A DNA stretch of 16,595 nt from JBECKR01 sp040235415 (GTDB lineage: Bacteria; Acidobacteriota; Polarisedimenticolia; Polarisedimenticolales; Polarisedimenticolaceae). The translations under genes were made by a program, and so were the position numbers. The stretch spans positions 1-16,595 of the forward strand of contig JBECKR010000271.1 in NCBI GenBank assembly GCA_040235415.1, in the 5' to 3' direction. Under the pieces are notes generated by a model. The model was not told where the DNA came from and did not search any database. It saw nothing but the letters and a program-made list of their open reading frames with translations. Of this stretch, positions 7,201 through 13,401 are shown piece by piece; position 1 is the stretch's first letter; the number at the start of each line of letters is the position of its first letter.

Positions 7201-7800
7201 ATGAGCCGCACGATCCTCGCGGTCGTCCTCGCGCTCGCGGCCGCGAGCGCCGCAGCGGCCGACAAGGACACCGAAAAGAAGAAGGAGCCCGCGAAGCCGG
7301 CGCCGCCGCCCGCCGCCGCGGTCGTTTCCCCGGCGCTGCCGGTCGCACCGACCTCGCCGCCGCGGCGCGCGGTCCTGCGCGAGGTCGAGCGCGTCGTCAT
7401 CACGAACGAGGTCCTGGAGGAGCTGTACGGCCCCGGGAGCGTCATCCCGGACGAGCCGGCCGAGTCCGCGGCGCCGCCGTCCGCGGAGGCCCTCCCCGAC
7501 CCGTTGCAGCAGATGCAGGCGGAGCAGGCACGCGAGACCGCCCGGCTCCGGGCCGTTCCCGAGGCCGAAAAGGCGGTCGCGGACGCCGAGGCGAAGGTCA
7601 AGGAGCTCGAGCGCCGCGCGCTCGCGGTCGAGAACCCGTTCCTGCCGCCGCCGCAGGTCCCGGAAGAGGAGCGCGCGAGCTGGGACGCCATGGACAACGT
7701 CCAGCGTCTCGAGCAGACCCAAAAGGAGATCGCGCAGGCGCGCGCCGATCTCGAGGCGGCGCGCGAGAAGCTCCGGGCGCTCAAGGCCGGCGGGTCTTGA
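7201..7800 (+). CDS. Secreted/periplasmic coiled-coil protein of unknown function
   Basis: 199 residues that I cannot assign to a named family. Residues 1-20 form a signal peptide (SRT, then hydrophobic Leu/Val/Ala-rich core, ending AAAA before DKD), so export by Sec and signal peptidase I is likely. There is no lipobox Cys. A Lys/Pro/Ala-rich linker (21-58) follows, then a short conserved-looking segment VERVVITNEVLEELYG (62-77), an acidic Pro-rich stretch, and two charged heptad-like helices (about 107-142 and 163-196) separated by ENPFLPPPQVP. The gene lies 94 bases after the pilX-like gene, and its TGA overlaps the TTG start of the sigma-54 regulator, so the two are probably co-translated. 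A role in pilus assembly or in sensing is possible but unsupported by sequence. Confidence 0.75.
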   Translation: MSRTILAVVLALAAASAAAADKDTEKKKEPAKPAPPPAAAVVSPALPVAPTSPPRRAVLREVERVVITNEVLEELYGPGSVIPDEPAESAAPPSAEALPDPLQQMQAEQARETARLRAVPEAEKAVADAEAKVKELERRALAVENPFLPPPQVPEEERASWDAMDNVQRLEQTQKEIAQARADLEAAREKLRALKAGGS

Positions 7801-9200
7801 CCGCGGCCCCACCGCCGGTGCTGCTGGTCGAGGACCGCGACAGCCTCCGGACGATGCTGCGGTCGGCGCTCGAGGCCGAGGGCTTCGCCGTCACCGACGT
7901 CGCCGACGGCCCCGAGGCGGTCGAAGCGCTCGGGCGCCGGCGCTTCGTCGCGGTAATCACCGACCTCAAGCTCCCGCGGCTATCGGGCCACGAGGTGCTG
8001 GAGGCGGCGCGGGACGCCGACCCGCACCTTCCGGTCGTCGTCATGACGGCGTACGGCACGATCGAGGACGCGGTCCGGGCGATGAAGTCGGGCGCGTTCG
8101 ATTTCCTCGCGAAGCCGGTCGAGCCCGACCACCTCGTGCTGGTGCTGCGCCGCGCGCTCGAGCGCCGGGCGCTCGTCCAAGAGAACCTCCTGCTGCGCGA
8201 GGAGGTCGCGGACCGTCTCGGCTTCCCCCGGATCGTGGGAGAGTCGCCGGCGCTGGAACGCGCCTCCCGGCAGGTCCGCAAGGTCGCGCCGACCGACGCG
8301 ACGGTCCTGATCCAGGGCGAGTCCGGCACCGGCAAGGAGCTGTTCGCGCGCGCGGTGCATCACTTGAGCCCGCGGCGCGAGCGCAAGTTCGTGGCCATCA
8401 ACTGCGCCGCGATTCCCGAGACGCTGATCGAGAACGAGCTGTTCGGTCACGACAAGGGGGCGTACACCGGCGCGGACGCCGCCCGCGCCGGACGCCTCGA
8501 GCTCGCCGACGGCGGCACCGTGTTCCTCGACGAGATCGGCGAGCTCGGACCCGCCGTGCAGGCGAAGCTGCTCCGGGTGCTCCAGGAACGGGCGTTCGAG
8601 CGCGTCGGGGGGACCCGCACGATCGAGGTCGACCTCCGCATCGTCGCCGCGAGCAACCGCGATCTCCGGCGCGAGGTCGCGGCCCGGAGGTTCCGCGAGG
8701 ACCTGTACTTCCGGCTCGCCGTCGTGACGATCGATGTGCCCCCGCTGCGCGAGCGCGTCGAGGACATCCCGGCGCTCGCGGCGCACTTCCTCGACCGCTT
8801 CGCCCTCGAGCTCCGGCGTCCGCGGCCCGAGCTGACGCCCGCGGCGCTCGCCGAGCTCCGGGCGCACGCGTGGCCCGGCAACATCCGGGAGCTCCAGAAC
8901 TGCCTCGAGCGCGCCGTGATCCTCGCCGAAGGGGACCGTCTGGAGCCGGCCCACCTCGCGCTCCGCGGGACGGGCCGCGACGAGGACGACCTCGAGCCGC
9001 TGCGGCGGCTCGTCGGAGATCACGGCAGCCTCGACGAGATCGCGGGGCGCGCCCGCGACCTCGCCGAAAAGATGATGATCGAGCGCGCCCTGGCCGAGAG
9101 CGGCGGCAACAAGACGCGGGCCGCCCAGGTTTTGCAGGTGAACTACAAACGGCTGCTCGCGCGCGTCCGCGAGCTCGGCATCGATCCGGGGGAGTCCTGA
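7797..9200 (+). CDS. NtrC/PilR-family sigma-54-dependent response regulator
   Basis: 467 residues in three domains. The receiver (about 8-125) has the acidic pair E12/D13, phosphoacceptor D56 (ITDLKLP), T84 (MTAYG) and K106 (LAKP). The sigma-54 AAA+ domain (about 148-375) has Walker A GESGTGKE (174-181), the sigma-54 contact loop as GAYTGA (221-226) and Walker B GGTVFLDEIGE (D245). A C-terminal Fis-type helix-turn-helix (about 423-463) contains GGNKTRAAQVLQVNYKRLL. Phosphorylated regulators of this type remodel sigma-54 polymerase using ATP. The kinase at 1-1299 and the sigma-54 promoter at 1416 are the likely partner and target (inferred). The TTG start overlaps the preceding TGA; the next in-frame candidate, a GTG at 7818, would cut into the first receiver strand. 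GAYTGA for GAFTGA is an accepted variant. Confidence 0.93.
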   Translation: MTAAPPPVLLVEDRDSLRTMLRSALEAEGFAVTDVADGPEAVEALGRRRFVAVITDLKLPRLSGHEVLEAARDADPHLPVVVMTAYGTIEDAVRAMKSGAFDFLAKPVEPDHLVLVLRRALERRALVQENLLLREEVADRLGFPRIVGESPALERASRQVRKVAPTDATVLIQGESGTGKELFARAVHHLSPRRERKFVAINCAAIPETLIENELFGHDKGAYTGADAARAGRLELADGGTVFLDEIGELGPAVQAKLLRVLQERAFERVGGTRTIEVDLRIVAASNRDLRREVAARRFREDLYFRLAVVTIDVPPLRERVEDIPALAAHFLDRFALELRRPRPELTPAALAELRAHAWPGNIRELQNCLERAVILAEGDRLEPAHLALRGTGRDEDDLEPLRRLVGDHGSLDEIAGRARDLAEKMMIERALAESGGNKTRAAQVLQVNYKRLLARVRELGIDPGES

Positions 9201-9207
9201 AGCTTCC

Positions 9208-9235
9208 TTGACCGCCCTCGGCCCTGTGCTAGAGT
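9208..9235 (+). promoter_or_regulatory. Sigma-70-like promoter for the GTPase-argF pair
   Basis: TTGACC (9208-9213), a 16-base spacer, and TAGAGT (9230-9235) preceded by TGC as an extended -10. It lies 8 bases after the regulator stop and predicts a start near 9242, leaving a GC-rich leader of about 70 bases. The next gene begins at 9313 behind GGAG (9303-9306). Confidence 0.6.
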
Positions 9236-9312
9236 CGCCGAGGCGCCCGCGGAGCCGCCCTCGCCCGAGTCGCGCGGCCCGTCGCGTCCGCCGACATCCC
9301 ACGGAGAACCCC

Positions 9313-10656
9313 ATGAGCGCGCGCAGAGTGCTGATCCTCGGAGCGGCCGGTAGGGACTTCCACAACTTCAACGTCGCGTTTCGGGACGACCCGGACTACG
9401 AGGTCGTGGCGTTCACCGCCACGCAGATTCCGAACATCACCGGGCGTCGCTATCCCGCGGCGCTCGCGGGGCCGGCCTACCCCGACGGCATCCCGATCCT
9501 GGACGAGAATCGCCTGGAACGGTTCGTTCGGGACCTGCGCGTCGACGAGGTCGTGTTCTCGTACTCCGACGTCTCGCACGAGACCGTGATGCATCTCGCG
9601 AGCCGGGCGATCGCGGCCGGGGCCGACTTCCGGCTCATGGGCGCCGACGCGACGATGCTGAGCTCGAGCCTGCCGGTGATCTCGATCTGCGCCGTGCGCA
9701 CCGGCTGCGGCAAGAGCCAGACCACCCGGAAGGTCGCCGAGACCCTGAAGGCGATGGGCAAGCGCCTCGTGGCGATCCGGCACCCGATGCCGTACGGCGA
9801 TCTCGAGCGCCAGGCGGTGCAGCGCTTCGGGACCTACGAGGACCTCGATCGCGAGGAATGCACGATCGAGGAGCGCGAGGAGTACGAGCCGCACCTCGAC
9901 CGCGGCACGGTGGTCTACGCCGGTGTCGACTATGGCTCCATCCTGGCACGGGCGGAGACCGAGGCCGACGTCATCCTGTGGGACGGCGGCAACAACGATC
10001 TGCCGTTCTACCGCGCGGACCTCGAGATCGTCGTCGTGGACCCGCATCGCCCCGGTCACGAGCTCGGCTACCACCCCGGCGAGGCGAACCTGCGGCGGGC
10101 CGACGTCGTCGTCATCAACAAGATGTCGACCGCGACGGCGGACGGCATCCGGACGGTCAAGGCGAACGTCGCGCGCGTGAACCCCGGAGCGACGGTCATC
10201 GAGGCGGACTCGCCGATATCGATCTCGAACCCGGACGCGGTCCGGGGCAAGCGCGTGCTGGTGATCGAGGACGGGCCGACGCTGACCCACGGCGGGATGA
10301 CCTACGGCGCCGGCGTCGTCGCCGCTCGCGAGCACGGCGCGGCCGGGTGCGTCGACCCGCGACCGTACGCCGTCGGGAGCATCCGGGAGACGTTCGAGCA
10401 CTATCCCGACACCGGCGCGCTACTTCCCGCGATGGGGTACGGCGAGGAGCAGGTGCGGGATCTCGAGGCGACGGTGCGCGCCACTCCGTGCGACGTCGTC
10501 GTGATCGGAACCCCGGTCGACCTGCGCCGGGTCATGGAGTTCGACAAGCCGACGGTGCGCGTGACCTACGACCTCGCCGAGCGCGGCAAGCCCGACCTCG
10601 CCGAGGTGCTCTCGCGGGTCGTCCCCACGGGGCCCGTACAAGGAGTCGCGAAGTGA
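9313..10656 (+). CDS. COG2403-family predicted GTPase (cyclic 2,3-diphosphoglycerate synthetase-like)
   Basis: 447 residues strongly resembling a P-loop family shared by archaea and bacteria (COG2403). It opens with LILGAAGRDFHNFNV, a Rossmann-like N-terminal domain ending near residue 120. A P-loop-like ICAVRTGCGKSQTTR follows (Lys134), then RHPMPYGDLE, the Walker-B-like ILWDGGNND (Asp224) and the guanine-specificity-like VINKMSTA (NKM at 269-271). Near the C-terminus are EDGPTLTHGGM and DPRPYAVGSIRETFE. Archaeal relatives are annotated as cyclic 2,3-diphosphoglycerate synthetase, but in bacteria the substrate and role are not established to my knowledge. The first Gly of the usual GxxxxGKS motif is absent, as seems typical of this family. 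The gene overlaps argF by GTGA, suggesting co-translation and a possible link with carbamoyl-phosphate or arginine metabolism (inference). Cytoplasmic. Confidence 0.88.
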   Translation: MSARRVLILGAAGRDFHNFNVAFRDDPDYEVVAFTATQIPNITGRRYPAALAGPAYPDGIPILDENRLERFVRDLRVDEVVFSYSDVSHETVMHLASRAIAAGADFRLMGADATMLSSSLPVISICAVRTGCGKSQTTRKVAETLKAMGKRLVAIRHPMPYGDLERQAVQRFGTYEDLDREECTIEEREEYEPHLDRGTVVYAGVDYGSILARAETEADVILWDGGNNDLPFYRADLEIVVVDPHRPGHELGYHPGEANLRRADVVVINKMSTATADGIRTVKANVARVNPGATVIEADSPISISNPDAVRGKRVLVIEDGPTLTHGGMTYGAGVVAAREHGAAGCVDPRPYAVGSIRETFEHYPDTGALLPAMGYGEEQVRDLEATVRATPCDVVVIGTPVDLRRVMEFDKPTVRVTYDLAERGKPDLAEVLSRVVPTGPVQGVAK

Positions 10657-11588
10657 CGCTCGAGAGCCTTGCCGGTCGAGACCTGATCTCGCTCCTCGAC
10701 TTCAGCCCGGAGGAGGTCGAGCGGATCCTCGAGCTCGCGGGCGAAGTCAAGGCCAACCCGGACCACTACGCCCGGGCGCTCGAGGGCAAGTCGCTGTTCA
10801 TGTACTTCGAGAAGCCCTCGCTCCGCACTCGCGTGACGTTCCAGGCCGGGATGACCCAGCTCGGAGGCGACGCGATCTACTACACCGCCGCCGAGGGCAA
10901 GATCGGAGTCCGCGAGAGCGTCGAGGACGTCGCGCGGAACCTCGAGCGTTGGGTCGACGGCGCGATGTGCCGGACGTTCGGCCACGAGCTCCTCCTCGAC
11001 CTCGCGCGCTACGCCGACATTCCGGTCATCAACGGCCTCACCGACCACCTCCACCCCTGCCAGGCGCTCGCGGACTACCTCACGCTGCAGGAGGTACGCG
11101 GCGACCTTCGCGGACGGCGCCTGGTCTACGTCGGCGACGGCAACAACGTGGCGAACTCGCTCATGGAGGGCGGAGCGCGGCTCGGGGTCGACGTCACCGT
11201 CGTGACCCCTTCCGGGTTCGAGCCCCCCGAGGAGACGGTGCGCCTGTGCCGCGAAGCGGGGCAGGCGACGGGCGCGACGATCGAGGTCTCGAACGACCTC
11301 GAACGGGTAGCGGGCGCCGACGCGGTCTACACCGACGTGTGGGCCTCGATGGGGCAGGAGGGCGAGGCCGGATCGCGAAACGCGAGATTCCGGCCGTATC
11401 AGGTGAACGCCGCGCTCATGGCCCGGGCCGGGGCCGACGCGATGTTCATGCACTGTCTGCCCGCGCACCGCGGCGACGAGGTCACGAGCGAGGTCGCCGA
11501 CTCTCCCCAGTCGGTCATCTTCCAGGAGGCCGAGAACCGGCTGCACGCGCAGAAGGCGGTGCTTCTGCTCCTGCTCGGCGGGGCGTGA
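10653..11588 (+). CDS. argF: Ornithine carbamoyltransferase
   Basis: 311 residues, the normal length for the family. It transfers the carbamoyl group from carbamoyl phosphate to ornithine, giving citrulline for arginine synthesis in the cytoplasm. Carbamoyl-phosphate binding residues are seen as FEKPSLRTR (52-60; the usual STRTR is here SLRTR) and HPCQ (134-137). The ornithine loop is DVWASMG (SMG 232-234) and the catalytic loop HCLPAHRGDEV starts at 267. SMG and HCLP together favour ornithine over N-acetyl- or N-succinylornithine as substrate. The GTG start overlaps the TGA of the upstream gene and is preceded by AAGGAG (10640-10645) at 7 bases. The last 74 bases overlap the convergent ubiE coding end. 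A catabolic role (argF versus arcB) cannot be excluded, but no arcA or arcC is in view. Confidence 0.95.
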   Translation: MTLESLAGRDLISLLDFSPEEVERILELAGEVKANPDHYARALEGKSLFMYFEKPSLRTRVTFQAGMTQLGGDAIYYTAAEGKIGVRESVEDVARNLERWVDGAMCRTFGHELLLDLARYADIPVINGLTDHLHPCQALADYLTLQEVRGDLRGRRLVYVGDGNNVANSLMEGGARLGVDVTVVTPSGFEPPEETVRLCREAGQATGATIEVSNDLERVAGADAVYTDVWASMGQEGEAGSRNARFRPYQVNAALMARAGADAMFMHCLPAHRGDEVTSEVADSPQSVIFQEAENRLHAQKAVLLLLLGGA

Positions 11589-12315
11589 CGCGGCCGTCCG
11601 CTCCGCCCTTGAACGCCCGGTGGATCGCGACGATCCCGCCCGATCGCGTCAGCCAGCCGCACGCCGCGAAACCCGCCGCACGGATGCGGGCGGCGAGCGA
11701 CGGCGGGTCGGGAAACTCGGCGATCGTCCGCGCGAGGTAGCCGTAGGGGCCGGTGCGCCGCGACACCGCCGCTCCGATCCGCGGCAGCACGCGATGCAGG
11801 TAGAAGCGGTACAGCCCGGCCAGGAACGGGGCGTGCGGCGTCGAGAACTCCAGGACCACGAGCGTGCCCCCGGGACGGAGGACCCGCAGCATCTCGCGGA
11901 AGCCGGCGTCCATGTCGGCGAGGTTCCGGACCCCGAACGCGACCGTCACGGCGTCGAACGCGCCGTCGGCGAAAGGGAGGCGAAGGCCGTCGGCCTCGAC
12001 CGGGGCGCAGCGGTCGGCGACCCCGCGCCGAGCGAACTTCGCCGCGGCGCGGACGAGCATCGGGGCGGAGAAGTCGCAGCAGACGACCCGTCCCGCGCGG
12101 CCGCCGCGGACGATCTCGAGGCTCAGGTCGCCGGTTCCCCCGCACAGATCGAGGACCGTCCCGGCCTCGACGGCCGGCAGCTCGGCGACCGCCCGCCGCC
12201 GCCACGAGCGGTCGAGATTCGCGCTCAGCAGGTGGTTCAGGAGGTCGTAGCGTCCGGCGATCGCGCCGAACATGGCTCGAACCCGGGACGGGTCCCGGCT
12301 CTCGGCGGTCGTCAT
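11515..12315 (-). CDS. ubiE: Demethylmenaquinone/ubiquinone C-methyltransferase (UbiE/MenG)
   Basis: 266 residues of the UbiE family, which uses S-adenosylmethionine to C-methylate the quinone ring in the last step of menaquinone (or a middle step of ubiquinone) synthesis. Visible motifs: MFGAIAGRYDLLNHLLS near the start, SAM-binding motif VLDLCGGTGDLS (54-65), CDFSAPML (80-87), AFGVRNLADMDAGFREMLRVLRPGG (split as AFGVRNLADMD and FREMLRVLRPGG, 126-150), and GYLARTIAEFPDPP. The ATG at 12315 follows GGGGAG at 5 bases. An upstream in-frame ATG at 12423 would precede the predicted promoter and is rejected. After the normal family end (GIVAIHRAFK) a 27-residue Arg/Ala/Pro-rich tail runs antisense into the end of argF. 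Menaquinone use is guessed from the likely lineage. Confidence 0.93.
   Translation of the reverse strand: MTTAESRDPSRVRAMFGAIAGRYDLLNHLLSANLDRSWRRRAVAELPAVEAGTVLDLCGGTGDLSLEIVRGGRAGRVVCCDFSAPMLVRAAAKFARRGVADRCAPVEADGLRLPFADGAFDAVTVAFGVRNLADMDAGFREMLRVLRPGGTLVVLEFSTPHAPFLAGLYRFYLHRVLPRIGAAVSRRTGPYGYLARTIAEFPDPPSLAARIRAAGFAACGWLTRSGGIVAIHRAFKGGADGRVTPRRAGAEAPPSARAAGSRPPGR
11577..11607 (+). terminator. Possible terminator stem at the argF stop
   Basis: Nine-base arms GGCGGGGCG (11577-11585) and CGCTCCGCC (11599-11607) with one G-U wobble and a 13-base loop that contains the argF TGA. Only a two-base T-run follows. It also lies inside the ubiE coding region on the other strand, so support is weak. 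Confidence 0.22.
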
Positions 12316-12324
12316 CGGGGCTCC

Positions 12325-12347
12325 CCGCCCGCGACCGGCGCGGGCGG
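12325..12347 (-). promoter_or_regulatory. Hairpin in the ubiE leader, abutting its ribosome-binding site
   Basis: A perfect 9-bp stem: CCGCCCGCG and CGCGGGCGG around a 5-base loop. Read on the minus strand it occupies nearly the whole predicted ubiE leader, and its 3' arm runs into the Shine-Dalgarno GGGGAG (12321-12326). It could limit ribosome access or stabilise the 5' end. Confidence 0.4.
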
Positions 12348-12350
12348 TGC

Positions 12351-12380
12351 AGTATAGAGAAGGACGCGGTGGCGCTTCCA
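12351..12380 (-). promoter_or_regulatory. Sigma-70-like promoter of ubiE
   Basis: On the minus strand: -35 TGGAAG (12380-12375), 18-base spacer, -10 TATACT (12356-12351), five of six bases of consensus. The predicted start near 12344 leaves about 29 leader bases before the ATG at 12315. Confidence 0.55.
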
Positions 12381-12395
12381 GCGCGGGGGGCGCTA

Positions 12396-12424
12396 TTGAC
12401 AACGCCCGGGGCGGGTGATACAAA
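12396..12424 (+). promoter_or_regulatory. Strong sigma-70-like promoter of rplM-rpsI(-rpsB)
   Basis: TTGACA (12396-12401) is a perfect -35. After exactly 17 bases comes TACAAA (12419-12424), preceded by TGA as an extended -10. The predicted start near 12431 leaves about 50 leader bases before rplM. Quality and position fit a heavily transcribed ribosomal operon, divergent from ubiE. Confidence 0.78.
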
Positions 12425-12481
12425 ACCGCTTTCGTTTTCCGGGATTCCTGCGCTCACGGGGCGCTTTCCGAGGATAGCGTC

Positions 12482-12931
12482 ATGAAGACGTTCGTGCCCG
12501 GTGCGGGCGACGTTCAGCGCGACTGGTGGCTCGTGGACGCCGCCGGGATGACGCTGGGTCGGCTCTCGACCGTCGTCGCGTCCCGTCTCCGCGGCAAGCA
12601 CAAGCCGACGTTCACCCCGTTCCTCGACACCGGCGACCACGTCATCGTGATCAACGCGGCCGAGGTCGTCCTGACCGGCGACAAGGAGCTCTCGAAGCTG
12701 TACCGCCGGCACTCGCGGTACCCCGGCGGTCTGAGGGAGATGCGCGCCGGCGAGCGGCGCGTGAAGTTCCCGGAGCGGATCGTCGAGTCGGCGGTGCGCG
12801 GGATGCTGCCGAAGGGGCCGCTCGGTCGAAAGATGTTCCGCAAGCTGAAGGTCTACGCCGGGGCGTCCCACCCCCACCGGGCCCAGCAGCCGAAGCCGCT
12901 CGAGATTCCCGGCGCGATGCGCCGGAGCTGA
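12482..12931 (+). CDS. rplM: 50S ribosomal protein L13
   Basis: 149 residues, close to the usual 142-150. Recognisable L13 features: WWLVDAAGMTLGRLSTVVASRL near the start, then KHKPTFTPFLDTGDHVIVINA, YRRHSRYPGGL, ESAVRGMLPKGPLGRKMFRKLKVYAG split over 104-128, and HPHRAQQPKPLEI near the C-terminus. It is an early-assembling 23S rRNA-binding protein of the large subunit. The start has GAGGA (12470-12474) at 7 bases. It is the first gene of the operon behind the strong promoter and is followed by rpsI 23 bases later, the near-universal L13-S9 pair. In E. coli the product represses its own operon by binding the leader. I see no clear L13 mimic in the short leader here. Confidence 0.97.
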   Translation: MKTFVPGAGDVQRDWWLVDAAGMTLGRLSTVVASRLRGKHKPTFTPFLDTGDHVIVINAAEVVLTGDKELSKLYRRHSRYPGGLREMRAGERRVKFPERIVESAVRGMLPKGPLGRKMFRKLKVYAGASHPHRAQQPKPLEIPGAMRRS

Positions 12932-12954
12932 CGCACGCCAAGGAGGCAGCAGCG

Positions 12955-13353
12955 TTGAGCGAAGCGAACACGCAGTACTACGGCACCGGCCGTCGAAAGA
13001 CCTCGACCGCCCGCGTCTACCTGCGGCCCGGGACCGGGAAGATCACCGTCAACCGCCGGAGCTTCGACGACTACTTCCCCAACGACATGGTCAAGATGAT
13101 CATCCGGCAACCGCTCGTGCTCACCGAGACGAACGACCGTTTCGACCTCTTCGTGCGGGTCGGCGGTGGCGGGGCGACCGGTCAGGCCGGCGCGATGCGC
13201 CTCGGGATCGCCCGGGCGCTCGTCGAGTTCGATGCGGACTTCCGGCCGAAGCTCAAGCAGGCCGGATTCCTGACGCGCGACCCCCGCAAGGTCGAGCGCA
13301 AGAAGTACGGCCGGCCGGGAGCCCGCAAGCGCTTCCAGTTCTCGAAGCGCTGA
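12955..13353 (+). CDS. rpsI: 30S ribosomal protein S9
   Basis: 132 residues, typical for S9. Motifs: YYGTGRRKTSTARVYL (8-23), GGGGATGQAGAMRLGIARAL, GFLTRDPRKVERKKYG and the basic C-terminal tail ending KRFQFSKR, whose last residues reach the P-site tRNA in the 30S subunit. The start is TTG at 12955, chosen because AAGGAGG (12940-12946) lies 8 bases upstream and no ATG or GTG lies at a suitable place. A TTG start for such an abundant protein is notable but is backed by the near-perfect Shine-Dalgarno. It is co-transcribed with rplM. Confidence 0.96.
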   Translation: MSEANTQYYGTGRRKTSTARVYLRPGTGKITVNRRSFDDYFPNDMVKMIIRQPLVLTETNDRFDLFVRVGGGGATGQAGAMRLGIARALVEFDADFRPKLKQAGFLTRDPRKVERKKYGRPGARKRFQFSKR

Positions 13354-13371
13354 GCTCGGGCGGCAACACTC

Positions 13372-13386
13372 CGGACGCGACGTCCG
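13372..13386 (+). promoter_or_regulatory. Small hairpin just upstream of the rpsB ribosome-binding site
   Basis: CGGACG-CGA-CGTCCG: a perfect 6-bp stem with a 3-base loop, ending 3 bases before the Shine-Dalgarno GGGAGG (13390-13395). It is a candidate element for S2 control of its own translation, but I do not recognise it as a known rpsB leader motif. Confidence 0.3.
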
Positions 13387-13401
13387 ACAGGGAGGCGGTT
13401 C

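Noticed and set aside
5076..7784. A long open frame on the minus strand opposite the PilX-like and coiled-coil genes
   Set aside because: Same shadow composition and no recognisable motif; it crosses two well-supported plus-strand genes.
9950..9966. TGGCACG inside the COG2403 gene as a second sigma-54 promoter
   Set aside because: No GC at the required -12 position and no gene start downstream.
10653..11588. N-acetyl- or N-succinylornithine carbamoyltransferase, suggested by SLRTR in place of STRTR
   Set aside because: The DVWASMG loop and HCLPAHRGDEV are those of ordinary ornithine carbamoyltransferase.
12316..12423. N-terminal extension of UbiE to an upstream ATG
   Set aside because: It would start upstream of the predicted -10 box and lacks a ribosome site; ATG 12315 has GGGGAG and gives the family N-terminus.
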